DNA from: Comamonas testosteroni
Lineage (GTDB): Bacteria; Pseudomonadota; Gammaproteobacteria; Burkholderiales; Burkholderiaceae_C
Direction: 5' to 3'
DNA length: 64,000 bases
Assembly (NCBI RefSeq): GCF_014076415.1
Contig: NZ_CP043568.1
Span: forward strand, 4,526,001-4,590,000
Shown piece after piece: positions 43,463 through 51,528 of the stretch. The notes under the pieces are model-generated. The model had not been told where the DNA came from. It made no database searches and was given only the letters and a program-made list of their open reading frames with translations. The translations under genes and the position numbers were made by a program. Each line of letters begins with the position of its first letter. Position 1 is the stretch's first letter.

Positions 43463-44383
43463 ATGAAGCATTACCTGCAATTTAGCGACTTCACCGCCGA
43501 CGAATACGACTACCTGCTGGAACGTGCAGCCCTGATCAAGAAGAAATTCAAGGGCTACGAAAAGCACCACACGCTGACCGACCGCACCATGGCCATGATC
43601 TTCGAGAAGGCCAGCACGCGCACGCGTGTGAGCTTCGAGGCCGGCATGTACCAGCTAGGCGGCTCCGTGGTGCATCTGACCACGGGCGACAGCCAGTTGG
43701 GCCGTTCCGAGCCCATCGAGGACAGCGCACGCGTCATCAGCCGCATGACCGACCTGGTCATGATCCGCACCTTCGGCCAGGACAAGATTGAGCGCTTTGC
43801 CCAGTACTCGCGCGTGCCCGTCATCAACGGTCTGACCAACGAGTTCCACCCCTGCCAGATCCTGGCCGACATCTTCACCTTCATCGAGCACCGCGGCTCG
43901 ATCAAGGGCAAGGTGGTGGCCTGGGTGGGCGACGGCAACAACATGGCCAACACCTGGCTGCAGGCCGCCGATCTGCTGGGCTTCACGGTCCATGTCAGCA
44001 CGCCCGGCGGCTACGAGGTGGACGAACAGCTGGCATTCAACGGCAAGCCCGTCAACCCCGGCTGCTACAAGGTATTCAAGGACCCTCTCGAAGCCTGCAA
44101 GGGTGCCGACCTGGTCACCACCGATGTGTGGACCAGCATGGGCTACGAGGCCGAGAACGAAGCGCGCAAAAAGGCTTTTGCCGACTGGTGCGTGGATGCC
44201 GAGATGATGGCCTCTGCCAAGGCCGACGCCCTGTTCATGCACTGCCTGCCTGCCCACCGCGGCGAGGAAGTGGAGGCCGAAGTCATCGACGGCCCCCAAT
44301 CCGTGGTCTGGGACGAGGCCGAGAATCGCATGCATGTGCAAAAGGCTCTCATGGAGTACCTTTTGCTGGGCCGCGTGGACTGA
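43463..44383 (+). CDS. Ornithine carbamoyltransferase
   Basis: A 306-residue enzyme that forms citrulline from ornithine and carbamoyl phosphate. The carbamoyl-phosphate site is FEKASTRTRVSFEAGMYQLGG; HPCQILADIFTF and the ornithine-site HCLPAHRGEEVEAEVIDG motif are present, with the C-terminal NRMHVQKALMEYLLLGRVD. The length is typical. It is 18 bases after argD. The last 50 or so bases of the gene, including the C-terminal helix, are repeated almost exactly downstream at about 44497-44548. Confidence 0.96.
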   Translation: MKHYLQFSDFTADEYDYLLERAALIKKKFKGYEKHHTLTDRTMAMIFEKASTRTRVSFEAGMYQLGGSVVHLTTGDSQLGRSEPIEDSARVISRMTDLVMIRTFGQDKIERFAQYSRVPVINGLTNEFHPCQILADIFTFIEHRGSIKGKVVAWVGDGNNMANTWLQAADLLGFTVHVSTPGGYEVDEQLAFNGKPVNPGCYKVFKDPLEACKGADLVTTDVWTSMGYEAENEARKKAFADWCVDAEMMASAKADALFMHCLPAHRGEEVEAEVIDGPQSVVWDEAENRMHVQKALMEYLLLGRVD

Positions 44384-44534
44384 TGGCGCAGACATCGGTC
44401 CACGCGGCGGCTCGCCAGAGCCCGCATGCGATTCAGGCGCAGGCTCATACCCGCTTCGCGGGTGTGAAGCGGCAGCATGCCGCGTGCCATAGCCAAAATC
44501 GCATGCATGTGCAAAAGGCTCTCATGGAGTACCT
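44324..44534 (+). repeat. Duplicated argF 3' tail
   Basis: A 38-base sequence (starting AATCGCATGCATGTGCAAAA, ending CTCATGGAGTACCT) occurs inside argF at 44324-44361 and again, identical, at 44497-44534; similarity extends about 15 more bases. The second copy encodes NRMHVQKALMEYLLLGR before ending differently (QPG, stop at 44557-44559). It is a partial duplication of the argF end, not a second gene. Confidence 0.85.
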
Positions 44535-44981
44535 GCTGCTGGGCCGCCAGCCAGGCTGATTCGCCGCGTCCGGGCTCATCTGCATACCACCACACCCATG
44601 CACCTGAGCCACATCACATCCCCACACCGCCAGCGGGCCCTGCGCCAGCTGGCGGTGTTTCTGTTTCCGCTGCGCCCCGCCCAGGGCGATGCCCGCTACG
44701 GCCAGCGCGGCGGCCTGCTGGCACTGCGCCAGCCGCATATGGCACGCCACACGCGCGTGCCATCCGTCTTCGGCCCGCGCAAATCCTTTGCTGCGCGCGT
44801 GCGTGCGCTTTATGTACGCATCCACACCTTCTATCTGAAGTTTCTTCAAGGCCACACCTAGTGACCCAGGCACCGGAAGCCGCAGGCAAGCCTGCGCACC
44901 GGTCTCCCTCGCTCCCTCACAAGCCGTCCTCGCCCGAGGAGGACGGCGCGACCCCGATGCCTGAACCCTTGAAGAAACACC
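44384..44981. other. Gap after argF with remnant and low-support frame
   Basis: About 600 bases between argF and the YkgJ-like gene. The first part holds the duplicated argF tail (to about 44559). A plus-strand frame at 44598-44861 (87 codons, Arg/His/Leu-rich) has no ribosome-binding site or motif and is probably not translated. Nothing else was recognised. The region may be scar tissue from recombination involving another argF copy. Confidence 0.5.
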
Positions 44982-45347
44982 ATGTCCGAATCCGTCCACC
45001 CCTGCCTGCGCTGCGGCGTCTGCTGCCAGAACTACCGCGTGGAGTTTTCCATCTACGAGCTGCAATCCATGGGCGGCACCGTCCCCGATGAGCTGGCCCA
45101 TGAGGTGCCCGGCAAGGGCAACCGCGCGCGCATGAACGGCACGGAGCGCCACCCGGTGCGCTGCGTGGCGCTGCGCGAGCTGCCCGAGGTGGGCGCGGGC
45201 TGCATAGGCTGCGGCATCTACGAACAGCGCTCGCGCCCCTGCCGCGACTTCCCGTTTGCCTCCTACGGCTGCCACGACACGCGCGAGAAGTTCGGCCTGT
45301 CGGCACTCAGCGTCGAGGAAGTCCAGCCCTGGCTGGAAGCCGCCTGA
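44982..45347 (+). CDS. YkgJ family cysteine-cluster protein
   Basis: A 121-residue small protein with a YkgJ/zinc-iron-chelating type cysteine cluster. The N-terminal HPCLRCGVCCQNYRVEFS gives C-x2-C-x3-CC, followed later by CVAL, GCIGCGIYEQRSRPCRDFPFASYGC. It closely resembles the second YkgJ-type protein at 48217 in its opening (HPCLxCGxCCxxxRVxFSxxE). It converges on the feo operon across a large hairpin. The family binds Zn or Fe but its function is poorly known. Two such genes bracketing feo suggest an iron-related role; this is inference. Confidence 0.85.
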   Translation: MSESVHPCLRCGVCCQNYRVEFSIYELQSMGGTVPDELAHEVPGKGNRARMNGTERHPVRCVALRELPEVGAGCIGCGIYEQRSRPCRDFPFASYGCHDTREKFGLSALSVEEVQPWLEAA

Positions 45348-45382
45348 GCTTTCGACAAACCAACAGGTGCTATCAAATAAAA

Positions 45383-45458
45383 AGCTGCCTGCGCTTGCCA
45401 CTTAAGCATTTCAGATACAAAAGCATCTGAAATGCAGATATGACAAGCGCAGGCAGCT
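45383..45458. terminator. Large two-stem hairpin between convergent genes
   Basis: Outer arms AGCTGCCTGCGCTTG (45383-45397) and CAAGCGCAGGCAGCT (45444-45458) are perfect complements, as are inner arms GCATTTCAGAT (45406-45416) and ATCTGAAATGC (45425-45435). T-rich sequence follows on the plus strand. It separates the convergent YkgJ-like and FeoC-like genes, so is probably a bidirectional terminator, and belongs to the dispersed hairpin repeat family. Confidence 0.75.
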
Positions 45459-45485
45459 ATGTTTTTATGCAAGGTCGGTACCACC

Positions 45486-45680
45486 TCAAGCCTTGCGCGT
45501 ATCCGAGCAGCTATCGCCGCCACAGGCGCTGCAACCTCCACAGCTGCCGCTCTTGGCCGCCGGCGCCAGCGAAGGATGAACCCGCGTCAGCCTGCGGCGC
45601 AGACCGGCGGGCATGAAACGCCAGGTCAGCGACACGGCGGCCACCAGGACGATGGCGCCCACTATCAGTTCCTGCCACAT
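45486..45680 (-). CDS. FeoB-associated Cys-rich membrane protein
   Basis: A 64-residue protein with one membrane segment (ELIVGAIVLVAAVSLTWRF) and a Cys-rich tail (SGSCGGCSACGGDSCSDTR), matching the small FeoB-associated Cys-rich family sometimes called FeoC-type. It starts 13 bases after feoB. It probably takes part in the ferrous-iron uptake complex at the inner membrane. ATG 45680 has GGA upstream. Confidence 0.85.
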   Translation of the reverse strand: MWQELIVGAIVLVAAVSLTWRFMPAGLRRRLTRVHPSLAPAAKSGSCGGCSACGGDSCSDTRKA

Positions 45681-45693
45681 AGACAATCCTTTC

Positions 45694-47628
45694 TCAGCCC
45701 CAGCCCAGGGCCACGGCGACGCGATAGGTCACGAAGCTGGCCAGATAGGCCAGACCAAACAGATAGCCGGCCATCAGCAGGGGATAACGCCAGCCATTGG
45801 TTTCGCGCTTGACCATGGCCAGCGTGGAGATGCACTGGGGCGCAAACACAAACCAGACCAGCAGCGACAGCGCGGTCGCCATCGACCAGCTGCTGGCGAT
45901 CAGCGGGCTCAGCTGCTGGGCCATGGCATCGTCGCCCACGGCCGACAGCGCATACACCGTACCGAGCGCCCCCACAGCCACCTCGCGCGCGGCCATGCCG
46001 GGCACCAGCGCAATCGCGATCTGCCAGTTGAAGCCGATGGGCGCCAGCACCACTTCCAGCGCACGGCCGATCTGGCCCGCGAAGCTGTAGCGAATCGCAC
46101 CTTCGGTCACGCCCTCGGGAGCGCCGGGGTAGCTGGAGAGGAACCACAGCACGATGCTGACGGTCAGGATGATGCCGCCGACGCGGCGCAGGAAGATCAT
46201 GGCCCGCTCGTACAGGCCCAGCACCAGGCTGCGCAGGCTGGGGATGCGGTAGGAAGGCAGCTCCATCAGCAGCGGCGTGCGGGTCTTGACCTTGGTGGCC
46301 AGCTTGCCCACCCAGGCCACGGCCATGGCGCTGGCAATGCCGCCCACATAGAGGGCAAACAGCACCAGACCCTGCAGATTGAAGAAGCCGGCCACGGTCT
46401 GCTCGGGGATGAAGGCACCGATCAACAGCGTGTACACGGGCAGGCGTGCCGAGCAGGTCATCAGCGGCGCGATCATGATGGTCAGCAGACGGTCGCGCCA
46501 GCTGGAGATCGAACGCGTGGCCATGATGCCGGGCACGGCGCAGGCAAAGCTGGACAGCAGCGGAATGAAGGAGCGTCCGGACAGGCCCACGCTGCCCATG
46601 ATGCGGTCCAGCAAAAACGCGGCGCGCGGCAGATAACCCGAGTCTTCCAGCACCAGGATGAAGAAGAACAGAATCAGGATCTGCGGCAGAAAGACCACCA
46701 CCGAGCCGGTGCCGGCGATCACGCCGTCGACCAGCAGGCTGCGCAGCACGCCATCGGGCATCACGCCATGCACCCACTGGCCGAAGTCGCTGACCAGGCC
46801 TTCGATGCCGTCCATCAGGGGCTCGGCCCAGCTGAACACGGCCTGGAACATCAGGAACAGCGTCACCACCAACAGCAGAGTACCCCACAGCGGGTGCAGC
46901 ACCACGGAATCGATGCGATCGTCACGCTGCGTGGGAGCTGCGGGCTCCTGCACGGTCAGGCGCATGATCTCGGCCACCTGCTGATGCAGGGCCAGCAGCT
47001 GGGCGCGCGAGTTGCTGCCCGTCACGGGCTTGAACTGGCCTTCGAGCGTCGGAGCCTTGAGCTGCCTGGCCTGCTCGCTGTCCAGCCAGGCCAGCAGATC
47101 CCTGGCACCGGACAGATGCACGCCCACGCTCTCCACCACGGGCACGCCCAGCAGCTCGCTGAGCCGGGCCTTGTCGATGACCAATCCCTGGCGACGCGCC
47201 ATATCGCTCATATTGAGCACCACCACCATGGGCAGACCCAGGGCGCGTGCCTCCAGCACCAGGCGCAGGTTCAGGCGCAGATGGGTGGCATCGGTCACGC
47301 AGACCAGCAGCTCGGGCGGAGCTTCGCGCGGATGCTGGCCCTTGACGATGTCGCGCGTGATGCGCTCGTCCTCGCTGTGCGCATCCAGGCTGTAGGTGCC
47401 AGGCAGGTCCAGCACGCGCACGCGGCGCTTGCCGGGCGTGCTCAGCCAGCCTTCCTTGCGCTCCACGGTCACGCCCGCGTAGTTGGCCACCTTCTGGCGG
47501 GCGCCGGTCAGCAGATTGAACAGCGCCGTCTTGCCGCAGTTCGGGTTGCCCAGCAACGCGGCGCGCAAGGGCGCCTGCTCCGCGGCCTGAGGGCTCATCA
47601 TGGTGATCTGGGATTCGCGCGCGTTCAT
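45694..47628 (-). CDS. Ferrous iron transporter FeoB
   Basis: A 644-residue GTP-driven Fe(II) transporter. The N-terminal G domain has G1 LLGNPNCGKTALFNLLTG, the switch segment NYAGVTVERKEG, G3 DLPGTYSL and G4 VVVLNMSD. A long membrane part follows with GRSFIPLLSSFACAVPGIMATR and the second Gate-like repeat. It is somewhat shorter than the 770-residue E. coli protein. The start overlaps the end of feoA by four bases (ATGA). Order feoA-feoB-feoC on the minus strand. Confidence 0.96.
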   Translation of the reverse strand: MNARESQITMMSPQAAEQAPLRAALLGNPNCGKTALFNLLTGARQKVANYAGVTVERKEGWLSTPGKRRVRVLDLPGTYSLDAHSEDERITRDIVKGQHPREAPPELLVCVTDATHLRLNLRLVLEARALGLPMVVVLNMSDMARRQGLVIDKARLSELLGVPVVESVGVHLSGARDLLAWLDSEQARQLKAPTLEGQFKPVTGSNSRAQLLALHQQVAEIMRLTVQEPAAPTQRDDRIDSVVLHPLWGTLLLVVTLFLMFQAVFSWAEPLMDGIEGLVSDFGQWVHGVMPDGVLRSLLVDGVIAGTGSVVVFLPQILILFFFILVLEDSGYLPRAAFLLDRIMGSVGLSGRSFIPLLSSFACAVPGIMATRSISSWRDRLLTIMIAPLMTCSARLPVYTLLIGAFIPEQTVAGFFNLQGLVLFALYVGGIASAMAVAWVGKLATKVKTRTPLLMELPSYRIPSLRSLVLGLYERAMIFLRRVGGIILTVSIVLWFLSSYPGAPEGVTEGAIRYSFAGQIGRALEVVLAPIGFNWQIAIALVPGMAAREVAVGALGTVYALSAVGDDAMAQQLSPLIASSWSMATALSLLVWFVFAPQCISTLAMVKRETNGWRYPLLMAGYLFGLAYLASFVTYRVAVALGWG

Positions 47629-47957
47629 GCTGCGGCCTCCAGTTGCACCAGCACCTGGGCCGCCTCATGGCGACGCAGCGCAAATGTCGCCTGACCTATG
47701 CGCACGGCCAACGGATCGGGGCCGGGAAAGCCGGTGGCCACGATGCGCACGGACTCACCGGGCAGAAAGCCGATTTCCATGAGTCTGAGCAGCAGGCTTT
47801 CATCCTCGCCTTCGCAGGAAGCCAGATCCACCACCCGGGCCGGCTGATTCACCACCAGCTGATCCAGGCCCATCACCGGTGCGCTGGCTGCGGCCGTGGC
47901 CGCTGCGCCGCAAGATTGCACGCCGGATTCAGACGCTTGAACAGAAAGAGCATTCAT
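47625..47957 (-). CDS. Ferrous iron transport protein FeoA
   Basis: A 110-residue FeoA-domain protein; the SH3-like fold covers about residues 35-108 (ARVVDLASCEGEDESLLLRLMEIGFLPGESVRIVATGFPGPDPLAVRIGQATFALRRHEAAQVLV). I choose ATG 47957 because the likely transcription start lies near 48012, just inside the alternative ATG 48014. The N-terminal Ala/Ser-rich extension is unusual. A Fur box lies 70-90 bases upstream. Confidence 0.9.
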   Translation of the reverse strand: MNALSVQASESGVQSCGAAATAAASAPVMGLDQLVVNQPARVVDLASCEGEDESLLLRLMEIGFLPGESVRIVATGFPGPDPLAVRIGQATFALRRHEAAQVLVQLEAAA

Positions 47958-48028
47958 GGACGAAGTAACTGACACTGCCTCAGACCTCGCCGAGGGGGAC
48001 TGCAAAGAACTCATAGCGCATTATTAAT

Positions 48029-48047
48029 TGATTTTGATTCTCATTTT
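48029..48047 (-). promoter_or_regulatory. Fur box upstream of feoA
   Basis: The minus-strand sequence centred on AAATGAGAATCAAAATC matches the core TAATGATAATCATTATC of the Fur consensus at 13 of 17 positions. A TAATAAT -10-like stretch (about 48019-48025) lies just inside, so Fe-Fur bound here would block feoA transcription. The divergent YkgJ-like gene starts 170 bases away. Confidence 0.8.
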
Positions 48048-48216
48048 CCATTTACTGTAGGCGATTGGGGGACAGCGGTGGCGAATTGACACCAGCAGCA
48101 TGGATTTTTGGGCGGGTATTGCGCAAGGCGGTTGACAAATCTGCAGCCCAGCGCGCGCAAAGGGCTTGCACAGCTGCGAAAATCTCACCCCTCACCGGAA
48201 GTATTGCGCCCCTGCC

Positions 48217-48537
48217 ATGACCCATCCCTGCCTCAGCTGCGGCGCCTGCTGCGCGTCCTTTCGTGTCGATTTTTCCGTACACGAGTCCCAGGAGCATGGG
48301 GGCAGCGTCCCTGCAGGACTGATTGAGGAAGTCACCGACTACACCTGTCGCATGCGCGGCACGGACTGGGCCAGGCCGCGTTGCGCCGCCCTGGTGGGCA
48401 AGGTCGGAGAGAAGGCATACTGCGGCATCTATGAATGGCGCCCTTCCCCTTGCCGGGAATTTGCTGCGGGTTCGGACGCCTGCAACCGCGTGCGCCAGCG
48501 CCACAATCTGCCTCAGCTGGAAAGCGGTCTGATCTAA
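48217..48537 (+). CDS. YkgJ family cysteine-cluster protein, paralogue
   Basis: A 106-residue protein with the cluster HPCLSCGACCASFRVDFS near the N-terminus (C-x2-C-x2-CC) and CRMRG, CAAL, YCGIYEWRPSPCREF further on. It is a shorter paralogue of the protein at 44982. It starts 200 or so bases from the divergent feoA gene, with the Fur box between. ATG 48217 is preferred over the open frame to 48166. It converges on the PP2C gene. The function is unknown, probably metal-binding. Confidence 0.85.
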   Translation: MTHPCLSCGACCASFRVDFSVHESQEHGGSVPAGLIEEVTDYTCRMRGTDWARPRCAALVGKVGEKAYCGIYEWRPSPCREFAAGSDACNRVRQRHNLPQLESGLI

Positions 48538-48559
48538 GAGTTCCCGCCAGATCCGGGGA

Positions 48560-49342
48560 TCAGGCGTCCTGCTCGATCAGCACCACACCGATATTGTCCT
48601 TGCCGCCCGCGGCGTTGGCCGCTTCGATCAAGGCCTCCTTCAATCGCGCCAGCGGCAGGTTTTCCTCGAACAGGGATTCAAGACTGGCGTCGCTCAGCAT
48701 ATCGGTCAGGCCGTCCGAACACAGCAAAATGCGATCTCCCTGCTGCAGCAGCCAGTGACTGAGCTCGGGCTCCACCTGGGGCATCACACCCAGCGCTCTT
48801 GTCACCAGATGACCGTAGCGAGAGGTCTTGGCATCTGCCTCGGTGATCAGGCCTGCATCGATATCCTGCTGTACCAGGGAGTGATCCCGCGTCAGGCGCT
48901 GCAGCCGACCGGCACGCCAGGCGTAGGCCCTGGAGTCGCCCAGATGCGCGATCAGCACCTCACGTGCCAGCACGAGGGCGACCACCACCGTGGTGCCCAT
49001 GCCACTGTAGCCGGGCGTGGATTGCGCGGCAGCATAGATGGCCGTATTGGCCATGTGCAGGGCGTCGGCCAACTCCTTGGCAACCAGATCCGGCGAATCC
49101 TCACTATCGGAGCAGTGCTGTACTGCCGCCGCAATCAGGTCCACCGCCATGGTACTGGCCACCTCGCCCGCGTTATAGCCGCCCATGCCATCGGCCAACA
49201 CGGCAGCAGGCCATGGCTGAAGCTGGGGATGGATGCCAACGGCGTCCTCGTTATTGAGGCGCTGCTGGCCAATATCGGCACGGGCCACCATGCGCACGGC
49301 GGGCCACACGCTGGAAGAACCGGGGGGGGCAGCTAGGGACAT
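48560..49342 (-). CDS. PP2C-type Ser/Thr phosphatase (Stp1-like)
   Basis: A 260-residue PPM-family phosphatase with the metal-site motifs ARADIGQQRLNNEDAVG, VLADGMGGYNAGEVASTMAVDLI, VLIAHLGDSRAYAWRAGRLQRLTRDHS and LLCSDGLTDMLSDA, and DNIGVVLI near the C-terminus. These provide the acidic residues for Mn/Mg. Such enzymes reverse Ser/Thr phosphorylation, often by a partner kinase, but no kinase is next to it here. It lies in a monocistronic position between YkgJ-like and Lrp-type genes. Confidence 0.93.
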   Translation of the reverse strand: MSLAAPPGSSSVWPAVRMVARADIGQQRLNNEDAVGIHPQLQPWPAAVLADGMGGYNAGEVASTMAVDLIAAAVQHCSDSEDSPDLVAKELADALHMANTAIYAAAQSTPGYSGMGTTVVVALVLAREVLIAHLGDSRAYAWRAGRLQRLTRDHSLVQQDIDAGLITEADAKTSRYGHLVTRALGVMPQVEPELSHWLLQQGDRILLCSDGLTDMLSDASLESLFEENLPLARLKEALIEAANAAGGKDNIGVVLIEQDA

Positions 49343-49475
49343 CTGAGAATCAGGGGACGACGAAAAATAGTGTCAGCCCTCAAGCGTAGCGCAGCCAATG
49401 GCAGACCAGACATCAGAATATTCCCATATTTTAGGCTGCGCGAAGCCTTACGTGCTCCTAGGCCCGAAACGTCTC

Positions 49476-49961
49476 TCACAGCGGCACCGGCAGGCCTCCT
49501 ATGCGCCCCTTGAACTCCTGCAGCGAGAAATGCGTGTGCACCTGGCGCACGCCCGGCAGGCGGTGCAGCTTGCGTTGCAGCAGGTCCGAATAAGCATCGA
49601 GATCGCGGGCCACGATGACCAGCAAAAAGTCCTCGGGACCCGAGATGCCGTGGAACATCACCACCTCGGGAATAGCGCACACGGCCTTCTCGAAGTTCAG
49701 CGACGACTCTTCGTTCTGGTGATCGATCGCCACCATCACAAAGGCCAGCACGCCAAAGCCCACGGCCCGCCGGTCCAGCGCAGCGTGATAGCCGGTGATC
49801 ACGCCCTCGTCCTCGAGATGCTTGATGCGCCGCCATGAAGGCGACTGCGACAGATTGACTCGCTGCGCCAGCTCGCCGGAAGTCAGCCGTGCGTTGTCCT
49901 GCAGCGCGTGGACCAGCAAACGGTCGGTCTTGTCAAGCTCACCTTGCATAAAAACACTCAT
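49476..49961 (-). CDS. Lrp/AsnC family transcriptional regulator
   Basis: A 161-residue Lrp/AsnC protein: N-terminal helix-turn-helix (LDKTDRLLVHALQDNARLTSGELAQRVNLSQSPSWRRIKHLEDEGVITGY) and C-terminal RAM ligand domain (about 75-150). It is divergent from the aromatic amino-acid permease gene at 50083 with about 120 bases between, so probably controls that unit in response to an amino acid. In some bacteria an Lrp-type protein (KynR) regulates kynurenine genes; kynB, kynU and kynA lie further on, but a link is only inference. An inverted repeat TTATCCA-N16-TGGATAA lies in the divergent region. Confidence 0.9.
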   Translation of the reverse strand: MSVFMQGELDKTDRLLVHALQDNARLTSGELAQRVNLSQSPSWRRIKHLEDEGVITGYHAALDRRAVGFGVLAFVMVAIDHQNEESSLNFEKAVCAIPEVVMFHGISGPEDFLLVIVARDLDAYSDLLQRKLHRLPGVRQVHTHFSLQEFKGRIGGLPVPL

Positions 49962-49983
49962 TCATCTTTAACAATTAAATTAA

Positions 49984-50013
49984 TTATCCAATTTAATAGA
50001 AGTTTATGGATAA
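49984..50013. promoter_or_regulatory. Inverted repeat in the Lrp/permease divergent region
   Basis: TTATCCA (49984-49990) and TGGATAA (50007-50013) form an inverted repeat separated by 16 bases within an AT-rich patch, about 70 bases before the permease start. This spacing fits a site for an Lrp-type dimer; it is a candidate only. Confidence 0.45.
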
Positions 50014-50082
50014 CCATTAAATCATCCCACAAGCCGGCAAATAGCATGGCTCTCCAAAGCCAAAACCACCACGGAGACACCC

Positions 50083-51480
50083 ATGCCGGCCTTTGAGGAA
50101 ATCGTCCAGCGAGAGTCTGGACTCAAGCAACAACTGTCCGCAGGACAGATGACCATGATCGCCATCGGCGGTGCCGTCGGCACCGGCCTGTTCCTGGGCA
50201 GCGGCTTCGCCATAGGCTTTGCCGGGCCTAGCGTGCTCATCAGCTATGCCGTCGGCGCCGTGATCTCGCTGTTGCTCATGGGCTGCCTGGCCGAGATGAC
50301 CGTGGCCCACCCGACCTCTGGCTCGTTCGGCGCCTATGCAGAGCACTACATCGCGCCCATCGCCGGCTTTCTCGTGCGCTATGCCTACTGGGCAGCCGTG
50401 GTGCTGGCCGTGGGCACCGAGGTGACGGCCATAGGCCTGTACATGGGCTACTGGTTCCCCGAAGTGCCGCGCTGGACCTGGGTGGTACTGTTCTCGGCCC
50501 TGCTGATAGGCGTGAACATGATGAGTGTCAAGGCCTTCGGTGCCGTGGAGTACAGTTTCTCCCTGGTAAAGATCGTGGCCATCGTGGCCTTCATACTGAT
50601 CGGCGCCTGGGTCGTCTTCGGCACTCGGCCCGCCGGCGTGGGTTTTGGCAACTACGTCAACAACGGTGGCTTCTTCCCCAACGGTGCCTGGGGAACCTGG
50701 GTGGGCGTGATCATCGCCATCTTTAGCTACCTGAGCATCGAAATGATCGCCGTCGCTGCAGGCGAAGCCAAGGACCCGCAACGCGCCGTCACCAGTGCCT
50801 TTCGCTCCACCATGGTGCGCCTGGTGGTTTTCTACCTGACCACCATCGCGCTGATGCTGGCCATCGTGCCCTGGGCCACGGCTGGCAAGGAAGGCAGCCC
50901 CTTTGTAAAGGTGATGGAGATCATCGGTATCCCGGGCGCGGCCAGCGTGATCAACTTCGTGGTGCTCGTCGCCGCACTGTCGGCCATGAACAGCCAGCTC
51001 TACATCACCACACGCATGATGTTCAGCCTCGCGCGCGCCGGCCATGCGCCCGCCGTGCTGGGACGCGTCAACTCGCGCGGCGTGCCCCTGCCAGCGCTGC
51101 TGCTGTCCTGCCTGGGAATTGCCGTGGCCACGCTGTTCAATATCGTGAACCCCGAGCAGTCCTTCATGCTGATGATGGCCGTGTCCATGTTCGGAGCCAT
51201 GTTCACCTGGTTCATGATCTTCGTGACCCACCTGTTCTTCCGCACCCGCCGCGCACGCCAAGGCGCTGCGCCGCTGGCCTTCCGCATGTGGGGCTTCCCG
51301 GCGCTGACACTGCTCGGTGCCGCACTCATGCTGGCCGCGCTGGTGTCCACGCTGTTCACAGACATATTCCGCCTCACGCTGCTGACCGGCGTGCCTTTCT
51401 TGCTGCTGCTGGCTGCCGTCTATGGACTGTGGTATCGCAAGCCCACCGCAGCGGCCACTGCGGCCCAGACCATTGTCTAG
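50083..51480 (+). CDS. Amino acid permease (APC family), copy 1
   Basis: A 465-residue APC-superfamily permease with about twelve membrane segments, AAT subgroup (GABA/aromatic amino acid type). Opening segments QMTMIAIGGAVGTGLFLGSGFAIGFAGPSVLISYAVGAVI and EMTVAHPTSGSFGAYAEHYIAP are diagnostic. GGAG lies seven bases before ATG 50083. It begins a same-strand run with aminotransferase, RidA, LysE-type exporter and AraC, suggesting uptake of an aromatic amino acid followed by transamination. It is strikingly similar to the permease at 54768. Confidence 0.92.
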   Translation: MPAFEEIVQRESGLKQQLSAGQMTMIAIGGAVGTGLFLGSGFAIGFAGPSVLISYAVGAVISLLLMGCLAEMTVAHPTSGSFGAYAEHYIAPIAGFLVRYAYWAAVVLAVGTEVTAIGLYMGYWFPEVPRWTWVVLFSALLIGVNMMSVKAFGAVEYSFSLVKIVAIVAFILIGAWVVFGTRPAGVGFGNYVNNGGFFPNGAWGTWVGVIIAIFSYLSIEMIAVAAGEAKDPQRAVTSAFRSTMVRLVVFYLTTIALMLAIVPWATAGKEGSPFVKVMEIIGIPGAASVINFVVLVAALSAMNSQLYITTRMMFSLARAGHAPAVLGRVNSRGVPLPALLLSCLGIAVATLFNIVNPEQSFMLMMAVSMFGAMFTWFMIFVTHLFFRTRRARQGAAPLAFRMWGFPALTLLGAALMLAALVSTLFTDIFRLTLLTGVPFLLLLAAVYGLWYRKPTAAATAAQTIV

Positions 51481-51528
51481 GCCGCAGCCGCCCGTTCTAT
51501 CCGATTTCATCTGCAAGCAAACAACACC

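Noticed and set aside
44598..44861. 87-codon plus-strand frame after the argF tail duplication
   Set aside because: Arg/His-rich, no ribosome-binding site, no motif; not supportable.
45613..47694. Very long plus-strand open frame opposite feoB
   Set aside because: His/Gln/Ala/Gly-rich shadow of the feoB codons; no ribosome-binding site or recognisable domain.
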